This document shows positions 58,421 through 64,000 of a stretch of DNA of 64,000 nucleotides, in pieces. The notes beneath the pieces were generated by a model. It was not told the DNA's origin and did no database searches. It saw only the letters and a list, made by a program, of their open reading frames with translations. Both the position numbers and the translations under genes were made by a program. Source of the stretch: Cannabis sativa (Eukaryota; Streptophyta; Magnoliopsida; Rosales; Cannabaceae); NCBI RefSeq assembly GCF_029168945.1, contig NC_083602.1, forward strand, positions 72,250,600 to 72,314,599, in the 5' to 3' direction. Position 1 is the stretch's first letter. Each line of letters opens with the position of its first letter.

Positions 58421-59378
58421 CATTTACTTTAGGAAAATTGTCATTTCTCACCCTTTTTCTACACTGAGGTGAATGATGACCTGACTTTCCACAGATAAAA
58501 CAAATCCCTTTTTTCTTAAAGGTAGTGGTGACATTAGCTTTAGGCTTGTAAACAGAGTTATTTGAATGATTAGATTTGTTGGCATACCTTTTATTTTTAT
58601 TTTGAGTTTGTATCGAATTTGCCTTTGCTGCCATTTCTCTCGCTTTGGTAGCTTAGAGTTCCTTGCAGTTAGCATATTCAATAATGATGTGAGTAATCAG
58701 ATCTGCAAGGGACACCTGCTTATGCTTGTGCTTTACGTGACTCTTATATTCTTTCCACAATTTAGGTTGCCTTTCAACTAATAGTCTAGTCAAAACATTT
58801 TCTAGTAGGATGATGCTCTCTGCCTTGAGAGCTTCATTGAGTTTGAGATACTCATTAATCTGAACCTTGATATCTTTGTTATCCTCCATCCTCCAACGAT
58901 CAAGATTGCCAACCACGAACTTTTGTTTTCCAGCATCTTCAGTAGTGTACTTTGCAATCATAGAGTTTCATATCTCCTTGGCTTCCTTGTAAGAGCAGTA
59001 TACATCAAACAAATCATTAGAAAGAGTACTCAAAATCGTGTGTCTACATACCTTATCGGCCTGAGTCCAAGCATTAGCATTGGTGTTTATTTTCTCTTTA
59101 GAAATCACCCAAGCAACGACATGTATATCACATAGTAATAAGACTCTTTTTTCCCATCTTTTGAAAAACTGACCATCAAACATTTCTATTTTACAGATGT
59201 CAGAGAATGGCTTGGAGAATGGAATAGCAGCAGCAAATGAAGAAGGAACAGAAAGATTGATTTCTCTAATATCAGAAGATATATCTCACTTAATGGCCGC
59301 GGTGACAGAGAGAGTACCACCAACGGGAAGAGAACCAAAGGTATTTTCAACAACAGCAGTAGTAGCATTGGGATCCAT
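58421..59378 (-). pseudogene. Copia C unit 1 gag (several stops)
   Basis: ATG at 59378 opens MDPNATTAVVENTFGSLP, a familiar Copia gag N-terminus. The frame stays the same to about 58290 but is broken by stops near 59286, 58965 and 58650. Landmarks: KVCRHTILSTLSNDLFDVYC, SLADLITHIIIEYAN and the zinc knuckle CFICGKSGHHSPQC. Confidence 0.85.
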
Positions 59379-59391
59379 AAATACTTAAGAT

Positions 59392-59842
59392 TGTTAGAAA
59401 AATATCAATTGCAATAATAAAATGATAACACCAGATGCGTGCAAACAAGACACTATCTTTAAGGATTTACTAAGTAATCCTCCAGGATTTAACAGGTCTT
59501 CTGATTACAATGAGAGAACCAGGAAAACAAAAATAACAAAAATATAATAACCCAACCAAGAACAATTATATGTATAAATAATATGTAATATACATGTTGT
59601 ATATGTTGTGTGTGATATATGTTGTATATATTGCAATGTTTCCTTAAGTACTATATATATACACTGAGTACTAACGTTCACAATGAACGTTGCTCTTAAT
59701 TTTTTAGAAGAAAGTGGATCTAGATGCTAATAAATAGGAATACAACACACTTTAAATATATTACTAAGTCCAAAACTGTAAAAGCCACGTTAGCCACGTT
59801 TCTTCCTTTGAAATATATTATATTCATATAGTTATAACTTAC
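59392..59842 (-). repeat. LTR-derived segment 1 of array C
   Basis: About 450 bp, ending (minus) CTAACA 13 bases before the gag ATG of unit 1. On its right it joins integrase sequence of unit 2 at PPFEVL. The LTR start is missing, so a deletion fused integrase to mid-LTR. Confidence 0.65.
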
Positions 59843-61467
59843 AACACTTCAAAAGGTGGCTTTCCTATCAGAATAGGTTTTGGTAAATGATTAATTAGAT
59901 AAACGGCTATTTGAAAAGCATCAGACTAATATTTAAATGGCATAGTGGCTTGAGCAAGGAGAGTGATTCCAGTCTCCACTACATGCCTGAGTTACGCTCT
60001 TCCCTACAATTTTGTTCAGAGGTATGAAGGCAAGAGTGCTGAAAGAAGATGCCATGTTCATTGACTAATTGAGTAAATGATTAAAACTCACCACCCCAAT
60101 CAGTTGTTAACTGCTTAATTTTCCTCTCAAATTAATTTTCAACATCGTTTTGCTGTGTTCATTGACTAATTGAGTGAATGATTGAAACTCATCACCCCAA
60201 TCAGTTCTTAACTGTTTAATTTTCCTCTCAAATTGATTTTCAACAAGATTTTTAAACTGTATAAAAGCAACCAAGGAATCAGACTTTTGTTTAAGTACAT
60301 CATTTAGATCCAAAGTCTTGCCAAATGTGAGTTTAAGAATAACTTCTCCTTTACCAAGAACTTGAGCAGTTCGAGAACCACCAAGATACACATGTTCTTT
60401 TCCATCCCCTAGAGGAAAATACATCTTTGTTAGCACAAATATGTCTGGTATTACCAGAGTCTACCACCCATTCTTTCACATTGGCTACAAGATAAGCTTC
60501 AGAAAAGACTGCAACAATAATATCATCTCCTTCTACCAAATTTGCATTTGGTTTAGGAAAATTGTCATTTCTCACTCTTTTTCTACACTGAGGTGCATGA
60601 TGACCTGACTTTCCACAGACAAAACAACTCCCTTTTTCTTAAAGGTAGTGGTGACATGATTTGTTGGCATACCTTTTATTTTAATTTTGAGTTTATACCG
60701 AATTCGCCTTTGCTGCCATTTCTCTCGCTTTGGTAACTTGGAGTTCCTTCCAGTTAGCATATTCAATAATGATGTGAGTAATCAGATTTGCAAGGGACAG
60801 CTGCTTATGCTTGTGCTTTAGGTGACTCTTATATTCTTTCCACGATTCAGGAAGCGTTTCAACTAATAGTCTAGTCAAAACATTTTCTGGTAGGAAGATG
60901 CTCTCTGCCTTGAGAGCTTCATTGAGTTTGAGATACTCATTAATCTGAACCTTGATATCTTTGTTATCCTCCATCCTCCAACGATCAAGATTGCCAACCA
61001 TGAACTTTTGTTTTCTAGCATCTTCAATAGTGTACTTTGCAATCATAGAGTTTCATATCTCCTTGGCTTCCTTGTAAGAGCAGTATACATCAAACAAATC
61101 ATTAGAAAGAATACTCAAAATTGTGTGTCTACATACCTTATTGGCATGAGTCCAAGCATTAGCATTGATGTTTGTTTTCTCTTCAGAAAGCACCCAAGCA
61201 ACAACATGTATATCACAGAGTGATAAGACTCTTTCTTGCCATCTTTTGAAAAACTAACCATCAAACATTTCTATTTTAGAGATGTCAGGCAATGGCTTGG
61301 AGAATGGAACAGCAGCAGCAGATGAAGAAAGAACAGAAAGATTGATTGCTCCAATACCAGAAGATATATCTCCATTAATCGCCGCGATGACAGAGAGAGT
61401 ACTACCAACGGGAAGAGAACCTAAGGTATTATCAATAGCAGCAACAGTAGTAGCATTGGGATTTATA
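59843..61467 (-). pseudogene. Copia C unit 2: gag, protease, partial integrase
   Basis: Reads gag (61467 to about 60580), whose start codon is mutated to ATA, then protease with DSGNTRHIC (about 60450). Pre-integrase (LGGSRTAQVLGKG, LDLNDVL) is fused to integrase middle (FKNLVENQFERKIKQLRTDWG), followed by a 100-bp duplication and the integrase C-terminal piece ending PPFEVL at 59843. Frameshifts and stops are present. Confidence 0.82.
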
Positions 61468-61479
61468 AATCCTCAAGAT

Positions 61480-61934
61480 TGTTAGAAAAATATCAATTGC
61501 AATAATAAAATGATAACACCTCATCCGTGCAAACAAGACATTCTCCTTAAGGATTTACTAAGTAATCTCCTAGGATTCAACAGGTCTTCTGATTACAATG
61601 AGAGAACCGGAAAAACAGTCTTAACAAAAATATAATAACCCAACCAAAAACAATTATATGTATAAATAATATGTAATATATATATGTTGTATTTGTTGTG
61701 TGTGATATATGTTGTATATATTGCTATGTTCCCTTAAGTACTATATACACAGAGTACTAATGTTCAAAATGAACGTTGCTCTTAATTTTTGAGAAGAAAG
61801 TGGATATAGATGCTAATAAATAGGAATACAGCACACTTCAAATATATTACCAAGTCCAAAACTGAAAAAGCCACATTAGCCACGTTTCTTCTTTTGACAT
61901 ATATTATACATATATTCATATAGTTATAACTTAC
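61480..61934 (-). repeat. LTR-derived segment 2 of array C
   Basis: About 455 bp, closely similar to 59392-59842 and to 63588-64000, with the same junction to integrase on the right. Confidence 0.7.
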
Positions 61935-63574
61935 AACACTTCAAAAGTTGACTTTCCTTTAAAAATAGGTTTTGGTAAATGATTAATTAGATAAACGGCT
62001 ATTTGAAAAGCATCAGACCAATATTTTAATGGCATAGTGGCTTCAGCAAGGAGAGTGAGTCCAGTCTCCACTATATGCCTGAGTTACGCTCTGCCCTACC
62101 ATTTTGTTCAGAGGTATGAGGACAAGAGTGGTAAAAGAAGATGTCATGTTCATTGACTAATTGAGTGAATGATTGGAACTCACTACCCCAATCAGTTCTT
62201 AACTGCTTAATTTTCCTCTCGAATTAATTTTCAACAAGGTTTTGCTATGTTCATTGACTAATTGAGTGAATAATTGAAACTCACCACCCAATCAGTTCTT
62301 AACTGTTTAATTTTCCTCTCAAATTGATTTTCAACAAGGTTTTTAAACTGTATAAAAGCAGCTAAGGAATCAGACTTTTGTTTAAGTACATCATTTAGAG
62401 CCAAAGTCTTGCCAAATGTGAGTTTAAGAATAACTTTTCCTTTACCAAGAACTTGAGCAGTTCGAGAACCACCAAGATACACATGTTCTTTTCCATCCCC
62501 TAGAGGAAAATACATCTTTGTTAGCACAAATATGTCTGGTATTGCCAGAGTCTACCACCCATTCTTTCACATTGGCTACAAGATAACTTTCAGAAAAGAC
62601 TGCAACAATAATATCATCTCCTTCTACCAAATTTGCATTTGGTTTAGGAAAATTATCATTTCTCACTCTTTTTCTACACTAAGGTGCATGATGACCTGAC
62701 TTTCCACAGACAAAACAACTCCCTTTTTCTTAAAGGTAGTGGTGACATTAGCTTTAGGTAGTGGTGACATGATTTGTTGGCATACCTTTTATTTTTATTT
62801 TGAGTTTATACCGAATTCGCCTTTGCTGCCATTTCTCTCGCTTTGGTAGCTTGGAGTTCCTTGTAGTTAGTATCTTCAATAATGATGTGAGTAATCAGAT
62901 CTGCAAGGGACATCTGCTTATGCTTATGCTTTAGGTGACTCTTATTCTTTCCACGATTCAGGAAGCCTTTCAACTAATGGTTTAGTCAAAAAAAATTCTG
63001 GTAGGATGATGCTCTCTGCCTTAAGATCTTTATTTAGTTTGTGATACTCATTAATCTGAACCTTGATGTCTTTGTTATCCTCCATCCTCCAACGATCAAG
63101 ATCGCCAACCACGAACTTTTATTTTCCAGCATCTTCAACAGTGTACTTTACAATCATAGAGTTTCATATCTCCTTCGCTTCCTTGTAAGAGCAGTATACA
63201 TCAAACAAATCATTAGAAAGAGTACTCAAAATTGTGTCGACATACCTTATTGGCATGAGTCCAAGCATTAGCGTTGGTGTTTTCTTTTCTTTTCAGAAAG
63301 CGCCCAAGCAACAACATTTATACCACGGAGTGATAAGACTCTTTCTTGCCATCTTTTGACAAACTGACCATCAAACCTTTCTATTTAGAGAAGTCAGGGA
63401 ATGGCTTGGTGAATGGAACAGCAGCAGTAGATGAAGAAAGAACAGAATGATTGATTGCTCCAATACTAGAAGATTATCTCCATTAATGGTTGTGGTGACA
63501 GAGAGAGTACCACCAATGGGAAGAGAACCTAAGGTATTATCAACAGTAGTAGCAGTAGTAGCATTGGGATCCAT
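61935..63574 (-). pseudogene. Copia C unit 3: gag, protease, partial integrase
   Basis: Same layout as unit 2, with an intact gag ATG at 63574 (MDPNATTATTVDNTLGSLP). The protease DSGNTRHIC lies at about 62540, and the pre-integrase-to-integrase fusion (LALNDVLKQKSDSLAAF) and the 100-bp duplication near 62150-62350 are shared with unit 2. Multiple frameshifts. Confidence 0.8.
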
Positions 63575-63587
63575 AAATCCTTAAGAT

Positions 63588-64000
63588 TGTTAGAAAAGTA
63601 TCAATAGCAATAATAAACTGATAACATCTGATGCGTGCAAACAAGACACTGTCCTTAAGGATTTACTAAGTAATCTCCCAGGATTCAACAGGTCTTCTGA
63701 TTACAATGAGAGAACCAGGAAAACAAAAATAACAAAAATATAATAACCCAACCAAGAACAATTATATGTATAAATAATATGTAATATATATATTTTGTAT
63801 ATGTTGTGTGTGATATATGTTGTATATATTGCTATGTTTCCTTAAGTACTATATTTATACACAGAGCACTAACGTTCACAATAAACATTGCTCTTAATTT
63901 TTGAAAAGAAAATGGATCTAGATGCTAATAAATTGGAATACAACACACTTTCAATATATTACCAAGTCCAAAACTGAAAAAGCCATGTTAGCCACATTTC
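63588..64000 (-). repeat. LTR-derived segment 3 of array C (runs off the window)
   Basis: Matches 61480-61892 closely. The window ends inside it, so more units may follow. Confidence 0.7.

Larger units (their letters stand above)
57025..64000 (-). mobile_element. Tandem array of deleted Copia units (C)
   Basis: Three gag-bearing units in the same minus orientation, separated by LTR-derived segments at 59392-59842, 61480-61934 and from 63588 on. Start-to-start distances are 2088 and 2108 bp. Units 2 and 3 share the same internal deletion, the same integrase-to-LTR junction and the same 100-bp duplication, so one was copied from the other. Unit 1 has a different deletion. The array runs off the window edge. 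Confidence 0.82.

Noticed and set aside
57025..64000. Array C as three independent insertions
   Set aside because: Units 2 and 3 share deletion joins and a 100-bp duplication, and no target-site duplications flank the units.

Overview
The window looks like nuclear DNA of a flowering plant, most likely a eudicot. It has intron-containing plant genes with GT..AG splice sites, Copia and Ty3/gypsy LTR retrotransposons with plant-type primer binding sites, a CACTA transposon, small hAT-like and MITE elements and a Helitron-like end. The species cannot be named from the sequence alone. No rRNA, tRNA, CRISPR array or bacterial-style operon was seen.

Only about 6.9-11.9 kb is ordinary gene space. 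It holds a minus-strand tandem pair of two-exon genes for small secreted GPI-anchored proteins (6879-8176 and 8723-9604). Head to head with the second is a four-exon plus-strand short-chain dehydrogenase/reductase of the glucose-and-ribitol-dehydrogenase type (10334-11679). The 729-bp divergent intergenic region carries ABRE/G-box and RY (CATGCA) motifs, which suggests seed or ABA control. The left arm (1-6.9 kb) is AT-rich and holds an old Copia LTR interrupted by a perfect solo gypsy-type LTR (TSD AGTAT), a small hAT-like element and a fossil RNase H domain.

From 12.4 kb on, nearly everything is nested transposons. (i) 12406-21257 is an 8.85-kb, almost non-coding Copia derivative with TSD CAATG and unusual TA..CA LTR ends. 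It contains a complete 1.7-kb non-autonomous CACTA element (TSD GAG) and a cluster of palindromes in its leader. (ii) A decayed Tork-like Copia (A) runs from 21721 to about 35294 and is split by a young 10.2-kb Copia (B, 24368-34528, TSD ACCAC) that keeps only gag. (iii) A 13.2-kb Athila-type gypsy element (35409-48573, TSD TACAG) has an intact 1249-residue pol and a downstream ORF with the putative plant transposon protein domain. It lies inside a gypsy-type LTR (D) on the other strand. (iv) D is also interrupted by a probable Helitron (about 48744-53064). D's other end abuts a Copia A-family LTR-gag-protease piece (55216 to about 57024). (v) 57025-64000 is an array of deleted Copia units (C) in about 2.1-kb tandem steps, running off the window.

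The intact reading frames are the two GPI-protein genes, the dehydrogenase, the Athila pol and the Athila 3' ORF. The other transposon coding regions carry stops, frameshifts or deletions. I found no convincing new gene system. The most unusual features are structural: noncanonical LTR termini, repeated polypurine-tract-like 13-mers in the Athila element, an end-trimmed Athila LTR, the palindrome cluster and the array of deletion derivatives.
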